Shown here: one piece after another, positions 8,525 to 17,152 of the stretch
How the letters are laid out: each line of letters opens with the position of its first letter
How positions within the stretch are numbered: position 1 is the stretch's first letter
DNA from: JACRBR01 sp964371355
GTDB taxonomy: Bacteria > Chloroflexota > Dehalococcoidia > DSTF01 > JACRBR01
Direction of reading: 5' to 3'
Assembly: GCA_964371355.1 (NCBI GenBank)
Contig: CAYJMG010000016.1
Span: forward strand, 1 to 64,000
DNA length: 64,000 nucleotides
Notes under the pieces: generated by a model
What the model was told of the DNA's origin: nothing
Seen by the model: only the letters and a program-made list of their open reading frames with translations
Database searches by the model: none
Made by a program: the position numbers and the translations under genes

Positions 8525-9891
8525 CAGCGGTACCTCACGGGCTGCGGCGTCGCCAGGTTGCGCGCGGCGTAGTACAGCGCCAGCACGCCGCAGCCGACCG
8601 CCACGAAGAAGAACACCGGCTGCACGCCGATGGCGTCGGCCAGAAGGCCGGTCAGCAGGATCGGCGGGATGGACGCCAGGTTCGTCAGCACGCTCTGCGC
8701 CGCCAGCACACGTCCCTGCATCTCCCTCGGTATCCGTTCGTTCACGATAGTGCGCGCCACGATATTCACGAACGTGAATGAAAACGCCAGCACCGGGCCC
8801 AGCACCGACGAGATGATAATACGGGCAGAAGTCTGGCCGAACGGGCCCGGCTCGAACAACCCCAGCGGGTTCAGCGCCTGAAGCCCGTCGCCCAGTGGCC
8901 CCACGAACCCCAGCAGGGTCACGCACGCCACCATCGCCGCGAACGACCCGCCGACCGTCCACCAGGGCGAGACCCGGCTCGACAGGTTGGACACGATGCG
9001 CATCGCCAACCAGATGCCGAGAGCAGCCGGCGCCGCCACGAAGATCACGTTCTCCGCGCTCACGCCCAGCACATTGCCCGCGTAACGGGGCATAAGCGTT
9101 GCGATGACCAGCCCCGTGGTGTTCGCCAGCACCAGGATCACCACGCTGATGTACGCCATCGAGTCCTGCGTCAGGCGGTGCCACGCCTCGGCGAACCGCT
9201 CGCGCGTCTCATCGATCGACACATGCATGCTCGAGACGGCGCCGCCCAGCCCTTCGATGCTGATGAAGATGACGGCGGCTCCGCCGAACATCGCCGCGCA
9301 CAACAGCGCCAGTGGTGGTGCCCCCACGGTCTTCAGGAACACTGCGGGCAGCAGCACCAGCCCCAACAACTGCGCGATGAGCGATCCCAGGTTGTTCACC
9401 GAGTTCGCCGAGACGTACGCTTCCGGCTCGACGACGGCCGGCAGCGCGGCGCCTTCGGCCGGCCCAGAGAACTGCGAGCCGACGGCGAACAGCACCGCGA
9501 TGAGGTAGATCATCATCACGTTGTCGGTGGACAGCGCGAGCAGCACGCACAGCCCTGCGCGCACGGCGTTCGTGCCCGCCAGCACGATCCCCTTCGGCAG
9601 GCGGTCGACGAGAACGCCGGACACGGTGCCCAGCAGCGCGGTGGGGGCGATGTAGGCGACCACGAAGAGACTGCTGAAGAAGCTCTTGCCCGTGGCATTC
9701 ACCACCAGGATCAGCATTGTGTACACCACGGCGTTCACAGGGATCCCGGAAAGCAGCCGCGCCAGCCACAGCCGACGGTACGCGCCGTTTTCGAACAACG
9801 AGCGTTCGCCGACGAGCGCCGAAAGGCGCATCATCGCCGAGAGGCCGTATTCGCCGGCCCGCGCCGCCTGAGCCGCGCCCGTGCGCGCCAT
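8524..9891 (-). CDS. Major facilitator superfamily transporter (2)
   Basis: 455 residues, about 12 membrane segments. GAYRRLWLARLLSGIPVNAVVYT opens helix 1, DRLPKGIVL follows helix 2, and AYVSANSVNNLGSLIAQLLG matches the equivalent region of the downstream paralogue. The start is ATG 9891, sharing its A with the stop of the DUF951 gene. The three-gene DUF951-MFS-MFS unit is tightly coupled. Substrate unknown; an efflux role is the family default. Confidence 0.88.
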   Translation of the reverse strand: MARTGAAQAARAGEYGLSAMMRLSALVGERSLFENGAYRRLWLARLLSGIPVNAVVYTMLILVVNATGKSFFSSLFVVAYIAPTALLGTVSGVLVDRLPKGIVLAGTNAVRAGLCVLLALSTDNVMMIYLIAVLFAVGSQFSGPAEGAALPAVVEPEAYVSANSVNNLGSLIAQLLGLVLLPAVFLKTVGAPPLALLCAAMFGGAAVIFISIEGLGGAVSSMHVSIDETRERFAEAWHRLTQDSMAYISVVILVLANTTGLVIATLMPRYAGNVLGVSAENVIFVAAPAALGIWLAMRIVSNLSSRVSPWWTVGGSFAAMVACVTLLGFVGPLGDGLQALNPLGLFEPGPFGQTSARIIISSVLGPVLAFSFTFVNIVARTIVNERIPREMQGRVLAAQSVLTNLASIPPILLTGLLADAIGVQPVFFFVAVGCGVLALYYAARNLATPQPVRYR

Positions 9892-10130
9892 CAGTCCCGC
9901 TCCATGATCGCGCGGAGTTGCTCCGGGTCGGGCTCCGGGCCCCGCGCGACGAACGCCTTCAGCCGCTTCTCCAGCGTACGGCGCTCCAGCAGCACGCGAT
10001 GGCCGCAGGTGCCGCACTTCAGCCCGATGTCGGCGCCCACGCGCACGACCGTCCACTCGTAGCTGCCACAGGGATGTGGCTTTCGCAGCCGGACGACGTC
10101 GTCCATGCGGAAGTCGATGATCTCAGACAC
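9891..10130 (-). CDS. DUF951 small zinc-ribbon-like protein
   Basis: 79 residues from GTG 10130, preceded by GGAG at proper spacing. The order DVVRLRKPHPCGSYEWTVVRVGADIGLKCGTCGHRVLL is the DUF951 signature, with three Cys (CG...CGTCG) that could hold a metal. The family, frequent in Firmicutes and Chloroflexota, is small and basic and may bind nucleic acid (inference). The C-terminus is longer than usual (ARGPEPDPEQLRAIMERD). Its stop overlaps the next MFS start. Confidence 0.85.
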   Translation of the reverse strand: MSEIIDFRMDDVVRLRKPHPCGSYEWTVVRVGADIGLKCGTCGHRVLLERRTLEKRLKAFVARGPEPDPEQLRAIMERD

Positions 10131-10203
10131 CGGGGCTCCGGGGATAGCGCAAAGGGCCGACGGCAAAGGAGAAAGGGTCAACAGGCCCGTGCATGGGTGT
10201 CCC

Positions 10204-11055
10204 TTACGCTCGCTGCGCCTCCGCCGGTAACCCCGCCTGCGCGCGGACGATGTTGATGTCATCGCGCAGCCGCAGCGCTTCGCGACGGGCCGCCTCGGCG
10301 AAGTCGGCGCCGCGCGATGCGTAGGCGACCCCGCGCGACGCGCTCACCATCAGCCCGCGTCCGCGCGCGTCGAGCCCGGCGCTCACGGCTTGCTGTAGCG
10401 AGCCCGCCTGCGCGCCGATGCCCGGCACCAGGATCGGCATGTCCGGGCACAGCTCGCGCAGCCGGCGCATCTCCGCCGGATAGGTCGCGCCGATCACCAG
10501 GCAGACGTTCCCGTGGCGGTCCCACGACCTCGCACGCTCCGCGACGACCTCGTACAGCGGCCGCGGGCCGGCCTCTGTCTGCACCTGCAGGTCCTGCAGG
10601 TCGGGTGCGCCCGGGTTCGACGTCCGGCAGACGATCACCGCCGCCTTCTCCGGCCGCTCGATCCACGGCTCGACGGAGTCCGCGCCCAGGTACGGGTTCA
10701 CGGTCACGGCGTCGAATCCCAGGTCGTCGTACAACGCGCGCACGTACGCGCGCGCCGTGTGCTCAACGTCGCCGCGTTTCGCGTCGGCCAGCTTGATGAC
10801 CTGGGGCGGCATCGCCGCCAGCGTCTCGCGCAGCGCCGCATACCCGCGCTCGGGGCCCAGCCCCTCGTAGAAGGCGACGTTCGGCTTGTACGCGCACACC
10901 AGGTCGGATGTGGCCTCGATGATTGCCCGGTTGAACCGCGCGACGTCCTCCGGTCCAAAGCCGTCCGGTAGCAGCGACGGCTCAGGGTCGAGCCCCACGC
11001 ACAGCAGGCTGCCGCTGCGCTCCCACGCCGCCTCGAGCTTGTCCCGGAAGTTCAT
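10204..11055 (-). CDS. pyrF: Orotidine 5'-phosphate decarboxylase (type 2)
   Basis: The last step of UMP synthesis, decarboxylating OMP. 283 residues, with CVGLDPEPSLLP near the N-terminus, the catalytic KLADAKRGDV block (Asp91-Lys93-Asp96) and VPGIGAQAGSLQQAV binding the phosphate. Length and sequence fit the longer type 2 PyrF. It starts at ATG 11055, overlapping the stop of murI by 4 bases, so the two are translationally coupled although unrelated in pathway. Confidence 0.95.
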   Translation of the reverse strand: MNFRDKLEAAWERSGSLLCVGLDPEPSLLPDGFGPEDVARFNRAIIEATSDLVCAYKPNVAFYEGLGPERGYAALRETLAAMPPQVIKLADAKRGDVEHTARAYVRALYDDLGFDAVTVNPYLGADSVEPWIERPEKAAVIVCRTSNPGAPDLQDLQVQTEAGPRPLYEVVAERARSWDRHGNVCLVIGATYPAEMRRLRELCPDMPILVPGIGAQAGSLQQAVSAGLDARGRGLMVSASRGVAYASRGADFAEAARREALRLRDDINIVRAQAGLPAEAQRA

Positions 11056-11837
11056 CTCGCCGCCACCTCTTCCTTCGTCAGCATCCGTCGCACTTCGTGG
11101 AATCTCGTTGCGTCTCCGCTGCACACGTAGTCCACCCGCCCGCCCGCCGCGCGCGGATTGCGCAGCCGAAGTTCATCCAGCACGCGCACGACATGGCGCG
11201 CGACCGCCTCCGACGGCTCGATGACGCCGGCCGCCGGTCCCAGCTCGCGCTCGAACGCGGGCCGCAAGAAGGCGTAGTGCGTGCATCCGAGCGCTAACAC
11301 GTCAGCGCCCGAATCGCGGATCTCCGCGGCGTACCGCCGGACGAGCGCGCGAGTGTCCTCGGCTTCGAGCATGCCGTCCTCGACGGCATCGGCAAGCCCG
11401 GGCGCTTCGATGACGCGCACCTGCACGTCGCGGCCGTGCCGGTCGATGAGAGATGCCAGCTTCTCGCCACGCGCCGTCCCCGGTGTCACCAGCAGGGCGA
11501 CCACCCCGGCGCTCGTCCGCTCGGCCGCGGGCTTCAGCGCAGGCTCCATACCCACGAACGGCACGTCGAACGTCTCCCTCATGCCCGCGATGGCCGCGCT
11601 CGTGGCCGTGTTGCACGCGACAACGACGAGCTTCGCCCCGCGGCCCAGCAGTTCGCGCGTAATCGCCTCCGAGCGCGCCCGCACATCCTCGCGCGGCCGC
11701 GGGCCGTACGGGAACCAGCCGGTGTCAGCGTGGTACACCACGTCCTCCCCGGGAAGCAGCCGCCGGACCTCGCGCAGAACCGCGAGACCGCCCACGCCGG
11801 AGTCGAACATCCCGATTGGGGCCCCTGGATCCGCCAT
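11052..11837 (-). CDS. murI: Glutamate racemase
   Basis: Makes D-glutamate for peptidoglycan. 261 residues, with FDSGVGG (11-17, catalytic Asp12), ACNTATSA (Cys75) and GCTHYAF (Cys185), the two catalytic cysteines. Presence of murI implies a peptidoglycan wall or at least D-Glu use. The promoter is probably between here and the divergent GNAT gene (11838-11885), where TACGAT occurs on the minus strand. Confidence 0.95.
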   Translation of the reverse strand: MADPGAPIGMFDSGVGGLAVLREVRRLLPGEDVVYHADTGWFPYGPRPREDVRARSEAITRELLGRGAKLVVVACNTATSAAIAGMRETFDVPFVGMEPALKPAAERTSAGVVALLVTPGTARGEKLASLIDRHGRDVQVRVIEAPGLADAVEDGMLEAEDTRALVRRYAAEIRDSGADVLALGCTHYAFLRPAFERELGPAAGVIEPSEAVARHVVRVLDELRLRNPRAAGGRVDYVCSGDATRFHEVRRMLTKEEVAAR

Positions 11838-11885
11838 GCTAGCCTAGATCGTATCAGACGCCGCACGGGTCCCCTGGTCCCCGAC

Positions 11886-12401
11886 ATGCCTCTCGAGATC
11901 CGCCGCGCCACCGCAGCCGACGCCGAACTGGTCTCCCGGCTGGGGGCGCGCATCTTCATCGAGACGTTTGCGCCACATAACACGCCCGAGAACATGCGCC
12001 GTTACGTGGCCGACGCGTTCGCTCCCCTTCGCGTGCGAGCGGAGTTGACGGACCCTATGGCGACGGCGCTCATCCTGGAGATCGATGGCGCCGCAGCCGG
12101 GTACGCACGGCTCCACATCAACAAGGCGCCTTTGGCGGTCACCGGGGCGGCGCCCATCGAGATGGTCCGGCTGTACGTCGACGGCGCACACCACGGCACG
12201 GGCGCGGGTGCGGCGCTGATGGAGGCCGCGCTCGAAGCGGGGCGTGGGTTGTCCCGGGATGTGATGTGGCTGGGGGTGTGGGAGCACAATCCGCGTGCCC
12301 AGGCGTTCTACGCGAAGTGGGGCTTCGTGCGTGTGGGGGAACACGCCTTCATGCTCGGCGACGACCTCCAGACCGACTGGGTGATGGAACGCCGGCTCTA
12401 A
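11886..12401 (+). CDS. GNAT family N-acetyltransferase
   Basis: 171 residues. EIRRATAADAELVSRLG opens the fold; IEMVRLYVDGAHHGTGAGAALMEAAL is the acetyl-CoA pyrophosphate loop (motif A), and WLGVWEHNPRAQAFYAKWGF is motif B. This arrangement resembles spermine/spermidine-type or RimI-like acetyltransferases, but the substrate cannot be assigned. It starts at ATG 11886, divergent from murI. No obvious ribosome site, so it may be leaderless or use a weak one. Confidence 0.88.
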   Translation: MPLEIRRATAADAELVSRLGARIFIETFAPHNTPENMRRYVADAFAPLRVRAELTDPMATALILEIDGAAAGYARLHINKAPLAVTGAAPIEMVRLYVDGAHHGTGAGAALMEAALEAGRGLSRDVMWLGVWEHNPRAQAFYAKWGFVRVGEHAFMLGDDLQTDWVMERRL

Positions 12402-12528
12402 GCCGGCACCGGTGTGCGGCCGGAGTTCTGCGCCGAGTGCGAGCTGGTGTCATGGGCGAGCAGAAGTTCTGCTGGCATGTAGCGCACCTGTGAGAGCGAG
12501 CGGACGGCTCAGATCGCCCCACTGTCCA

Positions 12529-12552
12529 CTGTGCACCGTGAACTGTCCACTG
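12529..12552 (+). repeat. Short tandem words (ACTGTCCACTG)
   Basis: The 150-base gap between the GNAT gene and the convergent BNR lipoprotein contains ACTGTCCACTGTGCACC and again ACTGTCCACTG. The reverse complement of the same word (GGACAGTGGACAG) recurs at 32427-32445. I see no terminator here. Confidence 0.6.
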
Positions 12553-12553
12553 C

Positions 12554-13564
12554 CTACGGCACTTTGGTCCAGCTCGCGCCGCCGTTGTCCGTCGTCCACG
12601 TCCCCGCCGGCGTAACGAACGACCCGTGCGTGGCGTCCGTGAACGTGATCGACGTGACCGGTACACCGGGATCGAGGTCGGACACGACGACTTCGCCCCA
12701 GTTGTGGCCGCCGTCCGTCGACTTCAGCAGGTTGTGGCCGGGGCTGCTCAGCCCCAGCCATCCCTTGTCGGCATCCTGAAACAACAGCGCGCTCACCCCG
12801 TTGCCATTGGGCAGCTCCCCCACGCCGGGCTCGGGCGGCGGACTGCCCAGCGTGGTACGGCTGATGAGGGTCCAGTTCGTGCCGCCGTCCGTCGTGTGGA
12901 AGAGGAGCTTCTCGTTGCTCCCGGCCGCCGCGCCGCCGTAGCAGAACTGCCAGCGGTTGTTCGGGTCCAGCGAGTACGACTTGCCGACCGACAGCGCCGT
13001 CCCCTCCAGCGACGTTCGCAGGGTGCACGGGTCCACCAGCGCCGTCATGCCCGACGACCACGTCACGTCGCCGCAGCGGTGGATCAGGTGCAGGCCCGGG
13101 TAGCCTGCCAGCTCGTTGATCTCGATGAGCGCGAAGCGTGCCTTCCGGTTAGCGGGGGTGTCCTGCATCAGGAAGAACTGGTTCACGCTGCCGTCCGTCA
13201 CCGTCGCGATGCCGACGATGTTTACCTGGCCCAGCGTGAAGGCTTCGGGCGCGCCCTCCGATTGCGGGCACGGGTCGTCCGTCGAGACCAGGTACAGGTA
13301 GCCGTTCATCCCGTACGACGGCGGCCGGCCGAAGTCGTCGCCCTTCACGAACAGGTTGGCGTAGCCGGCTGGCGGGAACGGATCGCCGGAGTCGGCCACG
13401 AACGCGCGCAGCGTCGTGTTATCGGCGCCGAGGCCGCTGAGGTCGTTGGCGACGTGCAGTGCGCCCTGACCGACGAGGGTGCACGACGCCGCGGCCAGTG
13501 CACCCAGGGCGATGAGCGCGACGGCGATGCGGGATACGAGCGTACGGCGTGGCGATGCGATCAT
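12554..13564 (-). CDS. Secreted BNR/Ycf48-like repeat lipoprotein
   Basis: 336 residues. A signal peptide with a lipobox (ALAAASC, Cys about 28) predicts a lipoprotein. The C-terminal half holds three Asp-box/BNR-like motifs, HTTDGGTNWT, STDGGHNWG and TTDNGGASWT, spaced as in beta-propellers of the Ycf48 or sialidase type. Several Cys pairs suggest an extracytoplasmic fold. Catalytic residues of sialidase are not evident, so a binding or structural role is more likely. GGAGG lies just before the ATG at 13564. Confidence 0.75.
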   Translation of the reverse strand: MIASPRRTLVSRIAVALIALGALAAASCTLVGQGALHVANDLSGLGADNTTLRAFVADSGDPFPPAGYANLFVKGDDFGRPPSYGMNGYLYLVSTDDPCPQSEGAPEAFTLGQVNIVGIATVTDGSVNQFFLMQDTPANRKARFALIEINELAGYPGLHLIHRCGDVTWSSGMTALVDPCTLRTSLEGTALSVGKSYSLDPNNRWQFCYGGAAAGSNEKLLFHTTDGGTNWTLISRTTLGSPPPEPGVGELPNGNGVSALLFQDADKGWLGLSSPGHNLLKSTDGGHNWGEVVVSDLDPGVPVTSITFTDATHGSFVTPAGTWTTDNGGASWTKVP

Positions 13565-13669
13565 GTGCGGGGCCTCCTGATCGCTACGGGAGAGGATGTG
13601 ACGCCCGCATTATGCGCGGCGATGGGCCGTGCATGGCAAATCTGATCCTGCATGCCGACGCCCCGGTCG

Positions 13670-13675
13670 TATCAT
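13670..13675 (+). promoter_or_regulatory. -10 box (TATCAT) for a leaderless start
   Basis: TATCAT is followed by exactly six bases and then the ATG at 13682; no Shine-Dalgarno is present. This spacing puts the transcription start at or beside the A of the ATG. Confidence 0.5.
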
Positions 13676-13681
13676 GGCGCC

Positions 13682-14329
13682 ATGAGACCCGCGGATGATC
13701 CCACGCGCGACTACCGCCAACTCGTGGCTGAGGGCTACGACCGCTGCGCGCCAGCGTACAGCGACGCGCGCTCGCGTGACTCGGAGGCGGCACTCGCGCC
13801 GATCATCGACAGGCTCCCCGCAGCCTCTTGCGTCCTCGATCTGGGCTGTGGCGCGGGTGTCCCGGTGGCGCGCACGCTTTCCCGGCTCTACGACGTCATC
13901 GGTGCCGACATCTCCGCGTCGATGCTGCACCTCGCCCGCGTACAGGCGCCGGAGGCCGCGCTGGTGCGGGCCGATATGGCGACGGTCGCGTTTGCTGCGG
14001 ACAGCTTCGACGCCGTCGTCAGCTTCTACGCCATCTTCCACCTCCCGCGAGAAGAGCACGAGCCGCTGCTCCGGCGGATCCATGGCTGGCTGCGGCCCGG
14101 CGGCCTGCTGCTCGCGACGCTGGCGATGACGGACGAACCCGCGTACACGGAGGAGTTCTTCGGCGTGGAGATGTACTGGAGCAACTACGGTCTCGACGCC
14201 TACCCGCCGATGCTCAAGCGGGCGGGCTTCGAAGTGCTTGCCGTCAGCGTGCTTGAACACGGGTACGACGATCCGGCCGCTAAGCCGGAGCGTCACCCGC
14301 TCGTGCTGGCACAGAAGGCGGGCGAGTGA
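13682..14329 (+). CDS. Class I SAM-dependent methyltransferase
   Basis: 215 residues. VLDLGCGAGVPVARTL is motif I (SAM binding), DVIGADISASML the acidic loop, VRADMATVAFAADSFDAVVSFYAIFHL motifs II/III and WLRPGGLLLATL the later strand. The family (methyltransf_25/11-like) methylates diverse small molecules; the substrate is unknown. I use ATG 13682 because of the -10 box 6 bases upstream. Its stop TGA overlaps a GTG that opens the interrupted membrane-protein gene downstream. Confidence 0.88.
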   Translation: MRPADDPTRDYRQLVAEGYDRCAPAYSDARSRDSEAALAPIIDRLPAASCVLDLGCGAGVPVARTLSRLYDVIGADISASMLHLARVQAPEAALVRADMATVAFAADSFDAVVSFYAIFHLPREEHEPLLRRIHGWLRPGGLLLATLAMTDEPAYTEEFFGVEMYWSNYGLDAYPPMLKRAGFEVLAVSVLEHGYDDPAAKPERHPLVLAQKAGE

Positions 14330-14658
14330 GCCGGAGACTGAAACCAGCATGGATCCTCGTCGCGCTGGCCGCTGCATAGGTTGCGCTCTCGGTGGGCCGC
14401 GATGCCAGTCTCGACTCCCTTCTTGTGCTGGTCGCGGTTGCGGTGCCGGCTGGCTTCGTGACCGGCGGCGCCTGGCTTCTAGGACTGAAGGCCAAAGCGA
14501 ACCGCGCGGCGGGATTAGCCGGTCTCGCAGCGATGATCGTAATCCTCGGCGCCGCGGGGCGCGTGATCAGCGAGCTCGCCGTCGTGCTCTTCCTCGCTAG
14601 CAGCGCATTCTTCACCGTCGGGGGCGCGCTTGTCTACCGCCGAGGATCAAGCGTCTAA
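14326..14658 (+). pseudogene. Small membrane protein interrupted by an in-frame TAG
   Basis: A GTG at 14326 overlaps the methyltransferase stop (GTGA), the coupling pattern common here. It reads MSRRLKPAWILVALAAA, then TAG (14377-14379), then continues in the same frame as VALSVGRDASLDSLLVLVAVAVPAGFVTGGAW and two more hydrophobic segments to 14658. The intact frame would be a 110-residue protein with three or four membrane helices; the TAG falls inside the first. Translation could restart at GTG 14392 (88 residues). Point nonsense mutation, sequencing error or readthrough cannot be told apart. The 3' end overlaps convergent trpB by 12 bases. Confidence 0.55.
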
Positions 14659-15846
14659 CCCCAACGCAGCCATCACCGTGTTGATGTCCTTGTCGCCGCG
14701 GCCGGAAAGGCCGAGCAGGATGACCTCATCCTTCCGCATGCTCGGCGCGATCTTCGCGACGTGCGCGATCGCGTGCGAGGGCTCCAGCGCGGGGATGATG
14801 CCCTCGGTCTCGGAGAGCAGCCGGAACCCCTCGAGCGCCTCCTTGTCGGTGATGGCGACGTACTCTGCGCGGTGGCTGTCCTTCAGGAAGCTGTGCTCCG
14901 GCCCCACGCCCGGGTAATCGAGGCCGGCGCTGATGCTGTGGGCCTCCTGCACCTGCCCGTACTCGTCCTGCAGCAGGTAGCTCTTCGAGCCGTGCAGCAC
15001 GCCCGGCCGGCCCTTCGAGAGCGTCGCTGCGTGGTGCAGCGTCTCCACGCCCTCTCCCGCCGCCTCGACGCCGATGAGCCGCACCGAGGCGTCCTCCAGG
15101 AACGGGTGGAAGAGACCGATCGCGTTGCTGCCGCCGCCCACACAGGCGATCGCGACGTCGGGCAGCCGGCCCTCCGCCTCGAGGATCTGGGCCCGCGCCT
15201 CCTTCCCGATGACCGACTGGAACTCGCGCACCAGCCACGGATACGGGTGCGGTCCAGCGGCGCTGCCGATGAGGTAGTAGGTGTCGCGCACGTGCGTCAC
15301 CCACCCGCGGATGGCCTCGTTCATCGCGTCCTTCAACGTGCGCGACCCGCTCTCGACGACCTCGACCTTCGCGCCCAGCAGCTTCATACGGAAGACGTTC
15401 AGCGATTGCCGCCGCACGTCCTCCGCGCCCATGAACACCGTGCACTCCATGCCGAGCATCGCGCACACGGTCGCCGACGCCACGCCGTGCTGACCGGCGC
15501 CGGTTTCGGCGAAGATCTTTCGCTTGCCCATGCGCCGCGCCAGCAGCCCCTGCGCGATCGCGTTGTTGATCTTGTGCGCGCCGGTGTGCGCCAGGTCCTC
15601 GCGCTTGATGTAGATCTTCGCGCCGCCCAGCTTCCGCGTGAGGTTCTCCGCGAAATACAGGGCAGTCGGCCGCCCGACGTACGTGCGCAGCAGATGGTCC
15701 AGCTCGGCCCGGAACGTCTCGTCGTCTTGCGCCTCCGTGAACGCGGCCGTCAGCTCGTTGAGCGCGACCATCAGCGTCTCCGGCACGTAGCGCCCGCCGT
15801 AGGGCCCGAAGTGCCCCAATGCGTCGGGAAGTGCGGTGCTGGTCAT
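14647..15846 (-). CDS. trpB: Tryptophan synthase beta subunit (TrpB1)
   Basis: Condenses indole with serine. 399 residues: GHFGPYGGRYVPETL near the start, the PLP lysine in HTGAHKINNA (Lys92), the glycine-rich phosphate loop CVGGGSNAIG, and HSISAGLDYPGVGPEHS of the COMM domain that communicates with TrpA. This is the canonical TrpB1 type, yet no trpA follows or occurs in the window. ATG 15846 overlaps the trpF stop by 4 bases. It is the last gene of the trp cluster. Confidence 0.97.
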   Translation of the reverse strand: MTSTALPDALGHFGPYGGRYVPETLMVALNELTAAFTEAQDDETFRAELDHLLRTYVGRPTALYFAENLTRKLGGAKIYIKREDLAHTGAHKINNAIAQGLLARRMGKRKIFAETGAGQHGVASATVCAMLGMECTVFMGAEDVRRQSLNVFRMKLLGAKVEVVESGSRTLKDAMNEAIRGWVTHVRDTYYLIGSAAGPHPYPWLVREFQSVIGKEARAQILEAEGRLPDVAIACVGGGSNAIGLFHPFLEDASVRLIGVEAAGEGVETLHHAATLSKGRPGVLHGSKSYLLQDEYGQVQEAHSISAGLDYPGVGPEHSFLKDSHRAEYVAITDKEALEGFRLLSETEGIIPALEPSHAIAHVAKIAPSMRKDEVILLGLSGRGDKDINTVMAALGLDA

Positions 15847-16571
15847 ACGGCAACTCCTCTTGCGGCGCGCACGAACGCCGCGATCTTCGCCGCGTCCATC
15901 ACGCCGTCCGTCTCCACGCCCGACGCCACGTCGACGACCCACGGCCGGACGGTCCGGATCGCGTCGGCGACGTTCGTGGGATCGAGCCCACCCGCGAGCC
16001 AAAGCGGGATTCGCACCGCGACTTCGGCCGCCACCGCCCAGTCGCCGGCTGTACCCGTCCCGCTGCTCGGGTCGAGCATGAACGCGAGCGCCGCTCCTGG
16101 CTCGATGTATGCAGCGATCTCGGCCGCCGTCATGCCCGGCCGCTGGCGCAGCACCTTGATCGCCTGCCGGTTCGCCAGCAGCACATCTGACCACGGCTCG
16201 CTCCCGCTGAACTGCACCAGGTCGATGCCCGTCTCGTCGGCGATCTCGTTCACCTGCTCGATGTCCTGGTCCGCGAACACGCCGACGACCAACGGCCGCT
16301 TGCGCGCAAGCAGTCGGTCGAGCGCCTCCGCCCCGTGGGCGAACCATGCCTCGATGCTCTCGAAGTGTCCCGGATGCAACGGCGGCGGCTCGTCCTGCTC
16401 CATCTCGCGCAGGGGCGTGCCCGCCGCGCGCACGATCAGCACGCCCTCTTCGATCGACACGCGGCGCCGGCTCGTCATCGTGAAATTAATGCCGATGAAG
16501 TCGGCACCGGCCTCCGCCGCCGCGACGGCGTCGGCGACTTTCATGCAGCCGCAGATCTTTACGCGGGTCAT
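15843..16571 (-). CDS. trpF: Phosphoribosylanthranilate isomerase
   Basis: Third step of the tryptophan branch. The catalytic Cys is in VKICGCM (Cys7) and the acid is Asp in FMLDPSSGTG; LAGGLDPTNV and VDVASGVE bind phosphate. At 242 residues it is some 35 longer than usual: an acidic/Pro-rich insertion (about 52-92, LREMEQDEPPPLHPGHFES) follows the first beta-alpha unit. The usual SPR motif is replaced by TSRRRV. Both ends overlap neighbours by 4 bases (kinase upstream, trpB downstream). Confidence 0.93.
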   Translation of the reverse strand: MTRVKICGCMKVADAVAAAEAGADFIGINFTMTSRRRVSIEEGVLIVRAAGTPLREMEQDEPPPLHPGHFESIEAWFAHGAEALDRLLARKRPLVVGVFADQDIEQVNEIADETGIDLVQFSGSEPWSDVLLANRQAIKVLRQRPGMTAAEIAAYIEPGAALAFMLDPSSGTGTAGDWAVAAEVAVRIPLWLAGGLDPTNVADAIRTVRPWVVDVASGVETDGVMDAAKIAAFVRAARGVAV

Positions 16572-17134
16572 CGCCGGGTGGTCGCTGGTCGCTGGTCGCT
16601 AGTCGCTGGGATCCGCACCGGCCGGAGAACTGCTTCGATGTAGGCCAGAGCTTCCGGGATCAGGGCTGCGAGGGGGCGCATGGTGTCCAGCGTCAGGCGC
16701 GGTTGGAACGCCGTCGGAGTAGATCCCGGGTGGCGGGCGAGATCGAGCGGGTCGCGCGGCTGCGATTCGACGATCTCGCGCGTGGACAGCCGGTGCAGGA
16801 GGAGGTCGCGGTCCGGACAGACGCATTCGATGAGGATCCTCGGCGAACCCACGGCGTCGGAAATCTCGAACCAGTGGCGCTCGACTGAGTCCCAGTACAC
16901 GGGGTTGTCGAGGATGATCGAGTGGCCGGCGGCGGTGAGCGCGCGCGCCTGCGCGAAGTACACCTCGTACGCCCCGCTCGCCGCTTGCTGCTCCGCGATG
17001 CCTGAGCGCAACAGGGCGGCCTTGATCACGTCCTTGTCCAGCGCCACGGCTCCGACGCGCGGCGCGATCGCCCGTGCGAGCGTGCTCTTCCCGCTCCCGG
17101 GCTCGCCGTGCATCTGGACTACCAAGGGCGCCAT
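16568..17134 (-). CDS. P-loop kinase-like protein inside the trp operon
   Basis: 188 residues. VVQMHGEPGSGKSTLARAIA is a Walker A (GEPGSGKS), LDNPVYW a possible Walker B/acceptor region, and RLSTREIVESQPRD the lid with arginines. It resembles the AAA_33 / zeta-like group of small-molecule kinases. It has no known role in tryptophan synthesis. Its last residues (ATSDQRPATTRR) are encoded by a 7-bp tandem repeat (16580-16607), which suggests that the original C-terminus was altered by repeat insertion. Its stop overlaps the trpF ATG. Confidence 0.8.
   Translation of the reverse strand: MAPLVVQMHGEPGSGKSTLARAIAPRVGAVALDKDVIKAALLRSGIAEQQAASGAYEVYFAQARALTAAGHSIILDNPVYWDSVERHWFEISDAVGSPRILIECVCPDRDLLLHRLSTREIVESQPRDPLDLARHPGSTPTAFQPRLTLDTMRPLAALIPEALAYIEAVLRPVRIPATSDQRPATTRR
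16580..16607 (+). repeat. (GGTCGCT)4 heptamer repeat
   Basis: Four tandem copies of GGTCGCT (the last AGTCGCT) lie within the 3' end of the kinase gene and just before trpF. It is one of several unrelated 7-8 bp satellites in this window. Confidence 0.8.
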
Positions 17135-17152
17135 CTTCCCGCTCCCAGTTCC

